Below are positions 27,203 to 35,530 of a DNA stretch of 64,000 nt, piece after piece; position 1 is the first letter of the stretch, and each line of letters opens with the position of its first letter. Under the pieces are notes generated by a model. It saw only the letters and a program-made list of their open reading frames with translations, made no database searches and was not told the DNA's origin. Source of the DNA: Glycomyces sp. TRM65418. GTDB lineage: Bacteria > Actinomycetota > Actinomycetes > Mycobacteriales > Micromonosporaceae. The stretch lies in contig NZ_JAJFAX010000008.1 in NCBI RefSeq assembly GCF_019710475.1, forward strand, positions 62,001 to 126,000. The letters run 5' to 3'. Position numbers and translations under genes: made by a program.

Positions 27203-28915
27203 TCACCAGGAGCGGATGACGGCGATCCGCTCCTCGAGCTGCTCGATGGTCGCCTGCGCACTCGGCGGGCCCCCGCACTTGGAGCGGAGCATCGCGTGGA
27301 TCTTCCCGTGCGGCTCGTTCGTCGCGAAGGACCGCGCGCCGACCAGGGCGTTCAACTGCTTGCGGAGCTTCAGCCGCCGCTGCGCGTTCGTCATCGGCGG
27401 CTCGGCCGCGGGCCGCTCCACGGTCTCGGTCCGGGCACCGCTCTTCTGCTTCGCCATCTGCTCGCGCTGACGCTTCTGCAGCAGCAGGTGGATCTGCTCG
27501 GGCGTCAGCAGCCCCGGCAGGCCCAGATACTCCTGCTCCTCATGGCTTCCCGCCTCCACCGGCAGGCCGAACGAGCCGCCGTCGAAGATCACCTGATCGA
27601 GTTCCGCGTTCGACTCGAGGGTCTCGCGCCGGCCGCCGAGCTCGGTGCCCTCGTCGAGGACCCGCTGCGCCTGCTCCAGGAGCAGCTCGGGATCGGCGTC
27701 CTCGGACTTGACCTTGATGACGTGGTCGCGGTCGGCTTCGAGGTTCTCCGCCAGGCTCAGCAGCGGGATGACGCTCGGCAGGAACACCGACGCGGTCTCC
27801 CCGGGCCGACGCGAACGCACGAAGCGGCCGATCGCCTGCGCGAAGTACAGGGGCGTCTGCGCGTTCGTCGCGTAGACGCCGACGGCCAGGCGCGGGATGT
27901 CGACGCCCTCGGAGACCATCCGGACCGCCACGAGCCATTCCTCGTCGGAGTCGGCGAACTTGGCGATCCGGTCGGAGGAGCCCGCGTCGTCGGAGAGGAC
28001 GATCGTGGCGCTCTTGCCGGTGACGCGCTTCAGGATCCCCGCGTAGGAGCGGGCGCTGTTCTGGTCCGAGGCGATGATGAGGCCGCCCGCGTCCGGCATG
28101 CCCGCGGCGCGCAGCGACGAGAGCCGCCGGTCGGCGGCCCTGATGACCTGCTTGATCCACTCCCCCTCCGGGTCCAGTGCGGTGCGCCACGCCTGGCTGG
28201 TGAGGTCCTTGGTGAGCGGCTGGCCCAGGCGCACGGCGAGCTCGTCGCCCGCGCTGGTGCGCCATTTGGCCTGCCCGGAGTAGGCCATGAACATGACCGG
28301 GCGCACGACGCCGTCGGCGAGCGCGTCGCGGTAGCCGTAGAGGGCGTCCGCGCGCGAGCGCTTGGTGCCGTCGGGGTCCTCCTCGTACTCGACGAAGGGG
28401 ATCGGGTTGTCGTCGCTGCGGAAGGGCGTGCCGGTGAGGCAGAGGCGGCGCTCGGCCTCTTCGAAGGCGGTCTGGACGCCCTCGCCCCACGTGCGGGCGT
28501 CGCCGGCGTGGTGGATCTCGTCGAGGATGACGAGGGTCCGGCGGGCGAGGGTGCGGCGGCGGTGCACGGCGGGGTCGGCGCCGATCTGCGCGTACGTGAC
28601 GACCACGCCGTGGTAGTCGGCGGCGCTGTGGACGTCGGCGTTGCGGAAGGCCGGGTCGAGGTGGATGCCGAAGCGGGCGGCCGCGCCGGCCCACTGGGTC
28701 TTCAGATGCTCGGTCGGGCAGACGACGGTGACGGTGTCGACGGTGCCGTCGGCGAGCAGGTCGTAGGCGATGCGCAAGGCGAACGTGGTCTTGCCGGCGC
28801 CCGGCGTGGCGACGGCGAGGAAGTCTCGCGATTGACCCCGGTGGTACGAGACCATGGCCTTGCGCTGCCAGACCCGAAGCGACGGAAGCGTTTCAGGCGG
28901 GGCGGCCGGGATCAT
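27203..28915 (-). CDS. DEAD/DEAH-box (SF2) helicase
   Basis: 570 residues. Walker A is ATPGAGKTTFALR (about 36-44), motif II is ILDEIHHAGD, motif III is CLTGTPFRSD, and a helicase C domain has SDDAGSSDRIAKF, EGVDIPRL and motif VI QAIGRFVRSRRPGE. The arrangement is that of UvrB/ResIII-like SF2 enzymes conserved in actinobacteria. A C-terminal 130-residue helical extension (EQEYLGLPGLLTPEQIHLLLQKRQ ...) has basic stretches that could bind nucleic acid. The start ATG 28915 follows AAAGGAG. Substrate (DNA or RNA) unknown; probably DNA repair or translocation by family. Confidence 0.87.
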   Translation of the reverse strand: MIPAAPPETLPSLRVWQRKAMVSYHRGQSRDFLAVATPGAGKTTFALRIAYDLLADGTVDTVTVVCPTEHLKTQWAGAAARFGIHLDPAFRNADVHSAADYHGVVVTYAQIGADPAVHRRRTLARRTLVILDEIHHAGDARTWGEGVQTAFEEAERRLCLTGTPFRSDDNPIPFVEYEEDPDGTKRSRADALYGYRDALADGVVRPVMFMAYSGQAKWRTSAGDELAVRLGQPLTKDLTSQAWRTALDPEGEWIKQVIRAADRRLSSLRAAGMPDAGGLIIASDQNSARSYAGILKRVTGKSATIVLSDDAGSSDRIAKFADSDEEWLVAVRMVSEGVDIPRLAVGVYATNAQTPLYFAQAIGRFVRSRRPGETASVFLPSVIPLLSLAENLEADRDHVIKVKSEDADPELLLEQAQRVLDEGTELGGRRETLESNAELDQVIFDGGSFGLPVEAGSHEEQEYLGLPGLLTPEQIHLLLQKRQREQMAKQKSGARTETVERPAAEPPMTNAQRRLKLRKQLNALVGARSFATNEPHGKIHAMLRSKCGGPPSAQATIEQLEERIAVIRSW

Positions 28916-29010
28916 GCGGGCTCCTTTCGGTCGGTGGCGGACCGGTTGATTTTAGGCCGCGAGCGCCGTGACGGCGCCCGCTTGCCCGCCGTTGATTGGC
29001 ATGGTCACGT

Positions 29011-29433
29011 TCACCGCTCCAGGAGGATGGTGTTGGGGCCGACGTTGACGCTGCGGACGTTCATCATGGCCCCGAACTTCCCGGTCTCCACGCGGGCGCC
29101 GAGGCCGCGCAGGCGCTCGGCGACGGCCTCCACCAGCGGTTCGGCCACCGGGCCGGGCGCAGCGGCGTTCCAGGACGGGCGGCGCCCTTTGCGGGTGTCG
29201 GCGTAGAGGGTGAACTGGCTGACGAGGAGGATCGGCGCGTCGAGGTCGGACGCCGACCGCTCGTCCCGCATGATCCTCAGCGACCAGATCTTCTCGGCGA
29301 TCCAGCGGACCTCGTCCGGTCCGTCCGTGTGGGTGACGCCGAGGAGGACGAGGAGGCCCTCGCCGATCGCGCCCACGGTCGCGTCCTCGACGGTGACTTC
29401 GGCTTCGCTGACGGTCTGCACGACTGCTCTCAT
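29011..29433 (-). CDS. dtd: D-aminoacyl-tRNA deacylase
   Basis: Hydrolyses D-aminoacyl-tRNA (and Gly-tRNA-Ala) as translational proofreading. The 140-residue product carries both signature motifs: [17 protein letters not shown], and the C-terminal [16 protein letters not shown] containing NxGPxT, plus the usual [15 protein letters not shown] start. Dimeric in the family, with the cis Gly-Pro of each subunit in the partner's site. ATG 29433; an in-frame ATG at 29481 lies over the divergent gene's promoter and is unlikely. Confidence 0.95.
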   Translation of the reverse strand: MRAVVQTVSEAEVTVEDATVGAIGEGLLVLLGVTHTDGPDEVRWIAEKIWSLRIMRDERSASDLDAPILLVSQFTLYADTRKGRRPSWNAAAPGPVAEPLVEAVAERLRGLGARVETGKFGAMMNVRSVNVGPNTILLER

Positions 29434-29462
29434 GCCCCAGATCCTCCCGCACCCGACAGGCG

Positions 29463-29474
29463 TACGCTCGGAGG
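29463..29474 (+). promoter_or_regulatory. Leaderless -10 element of the DUF3099 gene
   Basis: TACGCT (29463-29468) lies exactly 6 nt before GTG 29475. The GGAGG in between abuts the start codon too closely to serve as a ribosome-binding site. Confidence 0.5.
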
Positions 29475-29798
29475 GTGGCACGGCGTGAGAAGGCGACGAG
29501 CATCACCGATGCGGGGATGTCGCTCGACGAGGAACGACGCATCCGGACGATCCGGTACGTCGCGATGATGTCGATCCGCGGACTCCTGGTGCTGGTGTGC
29601 GGCATCCTGGTGATGGCCGAGGCGCCGCTGCTGTGGCTGTGGCTGCTGCTCGGCGTCGCGGGCATGGCGATCCTGCCGTGGCTGGCGGTGATGCTGGCGA
29701 ACGACCGCCTGGCGACCAAGCCCGGCCGGTTCACCAGGCATCATCGGAAGGCCCGGACGCTGGAGGCCCCCGAGCACCGCATGATCGATTCGGAGTGA
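29475..29798 (+). CDS. DUF3099 family membrane protein
   Basis: 107 residues. [30 protein letters not shown] is the typical DUF3099 opening, followed by two membrane helices (about 35-85) and a basic tail. Function unknown; conserved beside DUF3039 in actinobacteria. GTG 29475 is used, probably on a leaderless message. Divergent from dtd. Confidence 0.85.
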   Translation: MARREKATSITDAGMSLDEERRIRTIRYVAMMSIRGLLVLVCGILVMAEAPLLWLWLLLGVAGMAILPWLAVMLANDRLATKPGRFTRHHRKARTLEAPEHRMIDSE

Positions 29799-29838
29799 CC
29801 CCTCTCGACGCTGCCCGCGGGTCGTGATCCTCTCTCCG

Positions 29839-29938
29839 CGGCGACGAACCCGAGCCGTGGTTCCGCGCCTTCCGCGGCGGGCGCGAGCCGTAAGTTCGCC
29901 CCACTCGGCGGCGCGCGCGAGCCGTAATTTTGCAGAGC
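29839..29938. repeat. Three degenerate copies of the GCGAGCCGT repeat family
   Basis: Three units spaced 31-36 nt, each of the form CGGCGRCG..(C)GAGCCGT(A/G)R(T), lie between the DUF3099 stop and DUF3039. The last ends GTAATTTTGCAGAGC, which resembles the end of the 33-bp tandem array at 33496 (CAATTGGCAGAG). Confidence 0.55.
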
Positions 29939-29984
29939 GTGGCAAGATTGACGGATCTTGCCCGTGACAGAGGAGTGAGTTGAC

Positions 29985-30260
29985 GTGAGCGAGCTTCCCA
30001 CCACTGGTGGCGGCGGTTTGGACGGCAGTGGCTCGACCCTGCTCGACGAGCAGACCGAGACCAAGCCGGACTACACCTACGAGGACGGCGACGAGGAGCG
30101 CTTCTCGCACTACGTCCCGAAGGACAAGCTGCTGGCGGCGATGATCGACGGCGTCCCGGTGAAGGCGCTGTGCGGGAAGATGTGGGTGCCCACGCGCGAT
30201 CCCGACCGCTTCCCGATCTGCCCCCAGTGCAAGGACATCTTCGAGAAGATGAAGGGCTGA
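29985..30260 (+). CDS. DUF3039 family zinc-ribbon-like protein
   Basis: 91 residues. The acidic N-terminal half leads to the conserved core RFSHYVPKDKLLAAMIDGVPVKALCGKMWVPTRDP...FPICPQCKDIFE, which has a CGK and a CxxC likely to bind metal (mycobacterial Rv2708c-like). Function unknown. GTG 29985 with GAGGAG upstream. Plus-strand neighbour of DUF3099 but separated by 186 nt containing repeats. Confidence 0.87.
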   Translation: MSELPTTGGGGLDGSGSTLLDEQTETKPDYTYEDGDEERFSHYVPKDKLLAAMIDGVPVKALCGKMWVPTRDPDRFPICPQCKDIFEKMKG

Positions 30261-30320
30261 GGCGCTGCCTCGCGGCTCTCACCTTCGCGCCGACCGGCAC
30301 TGTGATGAGGCTCTACCTGC

Positions 30321-30332
30321 TATAACGCTCGG
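30321..30332 (+). promoter_or_regulatory. Leaderless -10 element of the TRIC-like gene
   Basis: TATAAC (30321-30326) lies 6 nt before GTG 30333, without a ribosome-binding site. Confidence 0.5.
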
Positions 30333-30971
30333 GTGGAGCCTTCTTCTCTGGACCTCGACCCCGGCGTGCTGAGCTTGATCGCCGAGCTGGTCGGCACCGC
30401 CGTGTTCGCCGCCTCCGGCGCGAGCGCCGCGGTCGGCAAGCGGCTCGACCTGTTCGGCGTCGTCGTCATCGGCGTGATCACCGCCCTCGGCGGCGGCGCC
30501 GTCCGCGACCTCCTCATCGACGCCAAGCCCCTGGTCCTCACCGACTGGCGCTATCCCCTGGTCGCGCTGATCGCCGCGCTGTTCGTGTTCCGCTTCCATC
30601 CGGCGCTCTCGCGCATGCGCCCCATGATGCTCGTGCTCGACGCGGCCGGGCTGGCCCTGTTCACCGCGGTCGGGACCATGAAGGGCCTCGACTACGGGTT
30701 CGCGGTCTACGCGGCTTGCATCGTCGGAGTACTCTCCGGAATCGGCGGGGGCATCCTGCGGGACGTCCTGGTCCAGGAGATCCCGGCGGTGCTCCGCGAG
30801 GACTTCTACGCGATGGCCGCCGCGTTCGGCGCGGTGATCGTGGGGATCGGGGCCCGGTGGGAGTCGCAGATCGGCCACTGGACCCTGATGGGAGCCGCCA
30901 TCGCGACGATCTTCGTTGTACGGCTGGTGGCCATCAGGTATCGCTGGGAAGCCCCGAAACCGAAATTCTGA
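30333..30971 (+). CDS. TRIC-type cation channel / UPF0126 family membrane protein
   Basis: 212 residues with seven hydrophobic helices arranged as two three-helix repeats plus one. Each repeat carries the family glycine motif: [15 protein letters not shown] (about 50-65) and [15 protein letters not shown] (about 137-152). Prokaryotic TRIC proteins form trimeric monovalent-cation channels. GTG 30333 start, probably leaderless. Sits between DUF3039 and sigB; no operon partner is evident. Confidence 0.9.
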   Translation: MEPSSLDLDPGVLSLIAELVGTAVFAASGASAAVGKRLDLFGVVVIGVITALGGGAVRDLLIDAKPLVLTDWRYPLVALIAALFVFRFHPALSRMRPMMLVLDAAGLALFTAVGTMKGLDYGFAVYAACIVGVLSGIGGGILRDVLVQEIPAVLREDFYAMAAAFGAVIVGIGARWESQIGHWTLMGAAIATIFVVRLVAIRYRWEAPKPKF

Positions 30972-31119
30972 TCGTGTCTCCCCGGTTCGTGCCACCCTCG
31001 CGGCCGGAGGATCAGAACCGCCGGAATTCGCTGCAAGCTGGTATCCCGACACCCGGTGCCCGCCGGGTCAGGTGCGGATCAACCCACCCACCGAGGGCAT
31101 GCAGCGAAAGGCGAATCCG

Positions 31120-32088
31120 ATGGCTCCTGTCGACAGCATCCGTCAGCGTCCGGCTCAGCGTCCGGCGCAGCGCGCGACCGAGTACTCCGGCGACCCGGTT
31201 CGCGCCTACCTCAACGGCATCGGCAAACACCGGCTGCTCACCGCCTCCGAAGAGGTCGAGTGCGCCAAGGCCATCGAGGCCGGCCTCATGGCCGAGTGCC
31301 GCATCTCCGAGACGACGGACCCCGACCTCCGCAGCGACCTGGCACGCATCGCGGCCGAGGGCCGCGCGGCCAAGCAGCGCATGCTCGAGTCGAACCTCCG
31401 CCTGGTCGTCTCCGTCGCCAAGCGCTACTCCGGCGCCGGGATGAGCCTGCTCGACCTGATCCAGGAGGGCAACCTCGGCCTCATCCGCGCCGTCGAGAAG
31501 TTCGACTACCAGAAGGGCTACAAGTTCTCCACGTACGCCACCTGGTGGATCCGGCAGGCCATCAACCGGGCCGTCACCGACCAGTCCCGCACCATCCGCG
31601 TCCCCGCGCACACCGTGGACCAGATCAAGCGGATGAACCGGGCGCGCCAGGACCTCATGATCGAGCTCGGCCGCGAGCCCCGCTACGAGGAGATCGCCGC
31701 CGAACTGGACGTCACCCCCGGCAAAGTCCTGGAGCTCATGTCCTACGACCGCGAGCCGGTGAGCCTGGACCAGACCGTCGGCGAGGACGACTCGACCGCG
31801 CTGGGCGACCTGGTCGCGCACCTGCCGCGCGAGCGCGCGAGCGAGGACGCCGTCTCGTACGCGCTGCTGCGCCGCCACATCGCGAACGTGCTGGCCTCGC
31901 TGCCCGAGCGGGAGCAGACCGTGCTGCGGCTCCGGTTCGGCATCGACGACGGCCGCCAGCGCACCCTCGAAGAGGTCTCGGCCGACTTCGGGCTCTCGCG
32001 CGAGCGGGTCCGCCAGATCGAGAAGAACGCGCTGCACCGGCTGCGCCAGCCCGACTTCGCGGGGCGTCTGGCCGAATATGTGGCGTGA
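31120..32088 (+). CDS. sigB: Primary-like sigma factor B
   Basis: Group 2 sigma-70 factor for stress or stationary-phase transcription (SigB of mycobacteria, 323 residues; 322 here). It lacks the long N-terminal extension of SigA and starts nearly at region 1.2 ([24 protein letters not shown]). Regions 2, 3 and 4 are complete ([51 protein letters not shown]). ATG 31120 has AAAGG 9 nt upstream; another ATG at 31099 has its SD too close. It is followed by ideR, as in mycobacteria (Rv2710-Rv2711). Confidence 0.95.
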   Translation: MAPVDSIRQRPAQRPAQRATEYSGDPVRAYLNGIGKHRLLTASEEVECAKAIEAGLMAECRISETTDPDLRSDLARIAAEGRAAKQRMLESNLRLVVSVAKRYSGAGMSLLDLIQEGNLGLIRAVEKFDYQKGYKFSTYATWWIRQAINRAVTDQSRTIRVPAHTVDQIKRMNRARQDLMIELGREPRYEEIAAELDVTPGKVLELMSYDREPVSLDQTVGEDDSTALGDLVAHLPRERASEDAVSYALLRRHIANVLASLPEREQTVLRLRFGIDDGRQRTLEEVSADFGLSRERVRQIEKNALHRLRQPDFAGRLAEYVA

Positions 32089-32122
32089 TCGTCCCCGTCG
32101 ACTCGGTTCCCCGCGTCACTTT

Positions 32123-32138
32123 GGGACGTGAGCGTCCC
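32123..32138 (+). terminator. Small hairpin after sigB
   Basis: GGGACG-TGAG-CGTCCC, a 6-bp stem with a tetraloop, 35 nt after the sigB stop. It is weak as a terminator. The following 130 nt contain a possible ideR -10 (TATCAT, 32182-32187). Confidence 0.35.
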
Positions 32139-32267
32139 GTACGTCCGTATGGCTGCGTGATCGTGTGGCCGTGGAGCCATATATCATTGGTGGTGACAGG
32201 GGGTCTGGCGGCTACCGACCCACCCCGCTCGGTGCCCTGCGGGCGGACTAAGTGAAGGAACGAAGCT

Positions 32268-32972
32268 GTGACCACGGACCTCGTCGACACCACCGAGATG
32301 TACCTGCGCACCATCCTCGAACTCGAGGAGGAGGGCGTCCCCGCGCTGCGCGCCCGGATCGCCGAACGGCTCGAGCAGAGCGGCCCGACGGTCTCGCAGA
32401 CCGTGGGCCGGATGCAGCGCCACGGACTGCTCAACGTCAAGAGCGACCGCCACCTGGAGCTCACCGAAGAAGGCCGCCGCCAGGCGGTCGCGGTGATGCG
32501 CAAGCACCGGCTCGCCGAGCGGCTGCTGGTCGACGTGATCGGCATGTCCTACGTCGAGGCCCACGATGAGGCCTGCAAGTGGGAGCACGTCATGAGCGAC
32601 TCGGTCGAGAAGCGCGTGTACGAGCTCCTCAAGCACCCCACCCGTTCGCCGTACGGCAACACCATCCCCGGGCTCGAAGAGCTGGACGCCTCGGCCGTGG
32701 CTGCAGGCCATGACCTCGACGAGCGCCCGCTGAGCGTGGTCGCCCCGGGCGCGAAGGTGCGCGTGACGCGCCTGTGCGAGTCGGCGCAGACCCACCCCGA
32801 GCTGCTGGCCTCGCTCCACGAGGCGGGCGTCGACCCGGGCGCCGAGATCGCGATCGACCGCCTCGACGGCGAGGTCGCGGTGATCTCGGGAGCCGCCACC
32901 GTGCGGCTGTCGATCGACGACGCCGCGAAGATCTTCGCCGCGCCGGTCGAGCAGACCACGGTGGCCGCTTAG
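32268..32972 (+). CDS. ideR: Iron-dependent DtxR-family repressor
   Basis: Fe(II)-activated repressor of iron uptake and activator of storage genes; 234 residues, with three domains. The winged HTH (1-73) contains ERLEQSGPTVSQTVGRMQRHGLL. The dimerisation/metal domain has the ligands H80, E84, H99, C103, E106 and H107, each offset by one from IdeR/DtxR numbering, so both metal sites look intact. The SH3-like domain occupies about 155-225. GTG 32268 follows GAAGGA. Neighbour of sigB, as in mycobacteria. Confidence 0.95.
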   Translation: MTTDLVDTTEMYLRTILELEEEGVPALRARIAERLEQSGPTVSQTVGRMQRHGLLNVKSDRHLELTEEGRRQAVAVMRKHRLAERLLVDVIGMSYVEAHDEACKWEHVMSDSVEKRVYELLKHPTRSPYGNTIPGLEELDASAVAAGHDLDERPLSVVAPGAKVRVTRLCESAQTHPELLASLHEAGVDPGAEIAIDRLDGEVAVISGAATVRLSIDDAAKIFAAPVEQTTVAA

Positions 32973-33182
32973 GCCGCGTGCACCCCGGCAGGCGTGCCGC
33001 GTGTGGTGTCGCATGGTCTTGTGCGCCTTGGAAGTCCACGCGCGCGGCTCTTGACCGGAGGGCTACCGGAGAGTAGGCTGTCCAAAGCGTTGCAAACGTT
33101 TCCAATTCCTCCATCGCCGGGCCGAGGGCCCGCGGACCGGATGACGGAAGCGGACGCGCCCCACGAACCGAACTCCGCACCT

Positions 33183-33219
33183 GAGCGCCCTCCCCGCACC
33201 CCCGGCGGGGAGGGCGCTC
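33183..33219. terminator. Strong hairpin, 15-bp stem
   Basis: GAGCGCCCTCCCCGC pairs perfectly with its complement around a 7-nt loop. It is one of two consecutive terminator-like hairpins between convergent genes. Confidence 0.75.
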
Positions 33220-33230
33220 GCTATCGCGAC

Positions 33231-33269
33231 GCGAAACGGCCGCCGGGTCTGGCCAGGCGGCCGTTTCGC
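33231..33269. terminator. Second hairpin, 14-bp stem
   Basis: GCGAAACGGCCGCC pairs perfectly with its complement around an 11-nt loop. It lies 11 nt from the previous hairpin, so the two may serve opposite strands. Confidence 0.7.
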
Positions 33270-33296
33270 ACACGTCATGCCGCGTCGGCGCTCAGT

Positions 33297-33496
33297 CCCG
33301 GGAACGCTCACGAGCCGTGATTCGGCGGTCCCGGCGACGCTTATGAGCCGTAAACTGGCGCTCTCGGCGACGCCCACGGGCCGAAAATTAGCGGCCTCGG
33401 CGACGCCGGCGAGCTGTCAATTGGCGGCCTCGGCGACGCTTGCGAGCCGTCAATTGGCGGCCTCGGCGACGCTTGCGAGCCGTCAATTGGCAGAGT
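33297..33496. repeat. Tandem array of a 33-bp repeat (about six units)
   Basis: Units begin with CGGCGACGC at 33332, 33365, 33398, 33431 and 33464, with a more diverged unit before them. Each has the form CGGCGACGC-TTGCGAGCCGT then CAATTGGCGGCCT. The last two are nearly identical and divergence rises with distance from the lipoprotein gene. The final unit overlaps that gene's stop codon (TGA at 33485-33483). Confidence 0.9.
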
Positions 33497-34085
33497 GCGC
33501 GGCGGCGATGCCCTGGGCCAGCTCGGTGAAACCGGGGACGAGGGCGTTCACCGCGGCCGCGTCCGTGGCCTCGGGGGTCGTGTAGCGCATCTCGAAGATG
33601 GTGCCGCCGTCGTACCAGCCCATCTCCAGGGCCGGGCCCGCGCCGGTGTCCTCGGTGTGGACGATCCAGTAGGCGGCCTCGCCGAGGCCGTCGACGGTCT
33701 CGACGCCGTCGGTGAGCTCCTCCTCGTAGACCTCGACGCTCGCCTCGGTGCCGATGACGAACAGCGTCAGGTCCGGGTAGGCGGCCTCGCCGGTCTGCAT
33801 GGCGCAGGTCATCTGCGTCGGGGTCTCGGCGTCCTCGCCCGAGCCGCCCGAGGCGAACCGGAAGTCCTCCCCCGTCACCGAGTTCAGCTGCGCGGAGTCG
33901 ATCAACGGGCAGGCCCCGTCGGCCTCGGTCAGGTCCAGTTCGACCGGGCCGGTCGACGCCTCCTCGGAGGTCGCCGTGTTCGCGGCCGTGTCCGCCGGGT
34001 CGCCGTCCTCGGGCTCGCCGTCGTCGCTGCACGCGGCCAGCGCCAGCAGCAGTGCCGCAGGCACTGCGATCAGTGCGCGCTTCAT
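33483..34085 (-). CDS. Secreted lipoprotein (DUF3558-like)
   Basis: 200 residues. Signal peptide MKRALIAVPAALLLALAAC with lipobox LAAC, then an acidic Thr/Glu-rich linker and a soluble domain starting ACPLIDSAQLNSVTGEDF. The Cys near the start of the domain and a second in MTCAMQTG resemble DUF3558 lipoproteins of actinomycetes, but the assignment is tentative. ATG 34085 with GGAGG upstream; it overlaps the sulfurtransferase stop by ATGA, so the two are co-translated. The 33-bp repeat array begins at its stop codon. Confidence 0.75.
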   Translation of the reverse strand: MKRALIAVPAALLLALAACSDDGEPEDGDPADTAANTATSEEASTGPVELDLTEADGACPLIDSAQLNSVTGEDFRFASGGSGEDAETPTQMTCAMQTGEAAYPDLTLFVIGTEASVEVYEEELTDGVETVDGLGEAAYWIVHTEDTGAGPALEMGWYDGGTIFEMRYTTPEATDAAAVNALVPGFTELAQGIAAAHSAN

Positions 34086-34891
34086 CGTTCCTCCCCTTTG
34101 GCGACCTCGCGGCCGCGTGAGACCCAGTCGCTCCATGAACCGATGTACACCGGCGGCGTCGGCAGGCCGGCGGCCGTGACGGCGAGTGCGGCGCGGGCCG
34201 CGCTCACGCCCGAGCCGCAGTAGAACGCCCTCGGGGTCGCGGACTCGTAGCGTTCACGCAGCCGCTCGGCGTCGGCGAGGTCGTCCTCGCCGAGGAAGAG
34301 GTTGACCGCCCCGGGGACGTGCCCGGCGACGGGGTCGATCGGTTCGAACTCGCCCCGGTAGCGCTCGGGGGCGCGCACGTCGACCAGTTCGCGGGTCGCG
34401 GCCCATTCGGCGGCGGCCTCGGCGTCGAGCGTCGGGAGGCTCCCCGGCCTGACCGTGACGGTGCCGGGCCTGGGCTGCGGCGCCTGCGTCTCGAGCGGGA
34501 GGCCGGCGTCGGTCCAGGCCTTGATGCCGCCGAGCAGGACCTGCACGTGCTCGAGGCCGGCCCAGCGGAGGGTCCACCAGGTGCGGGCGGCGGCCATGCC
34601 GTCGCCGTCGTCGTAGACCAGGACGCGGGAGTCGTCGTCGATGCCGGCGCCGCGCAGGACCGTCTGCAGCGCTTCGGGTTCGGGGAGCGGGTGGCGTCCG
34701 CCGACGGGGCCGACCGGGCCGCACACGTCGCGGTCGAAGTCGAGGAAGATCGCGCCGGGCAGGTGCCCGGCCGCGTAGTCGCCGTCCCTGGGCGGTCCGC
34801 CGAGGGTCCACCGGACGTCGAGCCGGATCGAGCCGTGCTGTTCGGCGGCCTCGACCGCACTGATCAACGGCGTGCCGGTGAATGGCCTCAT
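34082..34891 (-). CDS. Thiosulfate/3-mercaptopyruvate sulfurtransferase (rhodanese)
   Basis: Transfers sulfane sulfur to cyanide or thiols; 269 residues with two rhodanese domains. The inactive N-terminal domain contains DVRWTL...YAAGHLPGAIFLDFD...LVYDDGDGMAAARTWW. The active C-terminal domain has DVRAPERYRGE, GHVPGAVNL and the active loop C225-GSGVSA, ending GSWSDWVS like SseA. ATG 34891 has TAATCT 7 nt upstream, a likely leaderless -10 that overlaps the stop of the upstream deaminase gene. Co-translated with the lipoprotein downstream. Confidence 0.92.
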   Translation of the reverse strand: MRPFTGTPLISAVEAAEQHGSIRLDVRWTLGGPPRDGDYAAGHLPGAIFLDFDRDVCGPVGPVGGRHPLPEPEALQTVLRGAGIDDDSRVLVYDDGDGMAAARTWWTLRWAGLEHVQVLLGGIKAWTDAGLPLETQAPQPRPGTVTVRPGSLPTLDAEAAAEWAATRELVDVRAPERYRGEFEPIDPVAGHVPGAVNLFLGEDDLADAERLRERYESATPRAFYCGSGVSAARAALAVTAAGLPTPPVYIGSWSDWVSRGREVAKGEER

Positions 34892-34901
34892 GGGTCTCAG
34901 A

Positions 34902-35357
34902 TTAACGGAGGTGCGAGTTGGGCCGTCCGGCCGCGTCCGCGAAATCGGGCATCACCGTGACGACCACGCCGTTCTCCCGCAGCATGGCGTCCCCGCCGGG
35001 GGCGTCGACGAAGTTCGGGGGCTCGCCGAGGGCGTAGACGACGCGGCCGACGCCGGCGGCCAGGAGCAGCCGGGCGCACGGGTCCGGGCGCGAGGCGCGG
35101 CGTCCGCACGGCTCCATCGATGAGTAGACCGTCGCGCCCTTCGCGGACGCGCCCGCTCGGCGCAGGGCCACCTCTTCGGCGTGGTCGCTCGGGTCTTCGG
35201 CGCGCGACCAGCCCTCGCCGACGGCGCGGCCGTCCGCCACGATGACGGCCCCGACGCTGAAGGCGGTCGCGGACGGGGGGCAGCGTTCGGCCAGCTCGAC
35301 GGCGCGGGCCATCCAGCGGGCATCGTCCTCTGGGGAGTCGGTCTCGGCGTTCGGCAC
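34902..35357 (-). CDS. Zinc deaminase of the cytidine/RibD-like family
   Basis: 151 residues, one deaminase domain. Zinc and proton-shuttle residues are H59-A-E61 and the EP-C84...C94 pair (MEPCGRRASRPDPC). The segment SMEPCG and the preceding GEGWSRAEDPSDHAE resemble the deaminase half of RibD, but no reductase domain is present, so riboflavin synthesis is not certain; other pyrimidine or nucleoside substrates are possible. GTG 35357 has TACGGT 6 nt upstream, so it is probably leaderless. Upstream of the sulfurtransferase by 10 nt. Confidence 0.82.
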   Translation of the reverse strand: MPNAETDSPEDDARWMARAVELAERCPPSATAFSVGAVIVADGRAVGEGWSRAEDPSDHAEEVALRRAGASAKGATVYSSMEPCGRRASRPDPCARLLLAAGVGRVVYALGEPPNFVDAPGGDAMLRENGVVVTVMPDFADAAGRPNSHLR

Positions 35358-35530
35358 GGTCCCACCGTACCGCCGCGGACACGGGGCGCAGCGCCATGAG
35401 GCGGTAGTCACCGTCCCTTGCCGGGGGCCGATACCATGTGGGGGTCCCCCGACACTCCAGCCACGTCGACGTGCACGCGGCCGCGGCCGAGTCGAGGCTT
35501 GCGAGTCGCCGATCAAGTGAGGTGCAGTAG

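Larger units (their letters stand above)
32973..33482. other. 510-nt intergenic region with two hairpins and a repeat array
   Basis: It lies between ideR and the convergent lipoprotein gene. It contains two strong hairpins (33183-33219 and 33231-33269) and most of the 33-bp tandem array (33297-33496). The first 200 nt show an A+T-richer patch at 33080-33115 but no supported gene. Confidence 0.6.

Noticed and set aside
33297-33496. CRISPR array
   Set aside because: The 33-bp units are directly contiguous and have no unique spacers; no cas genes are nearby.
34902-35357. Complete RibD bifunctional riboflavin enzyme
   Set aside because: Only the deaminase domain is present and no reductase domain or other rib genes are nearby.
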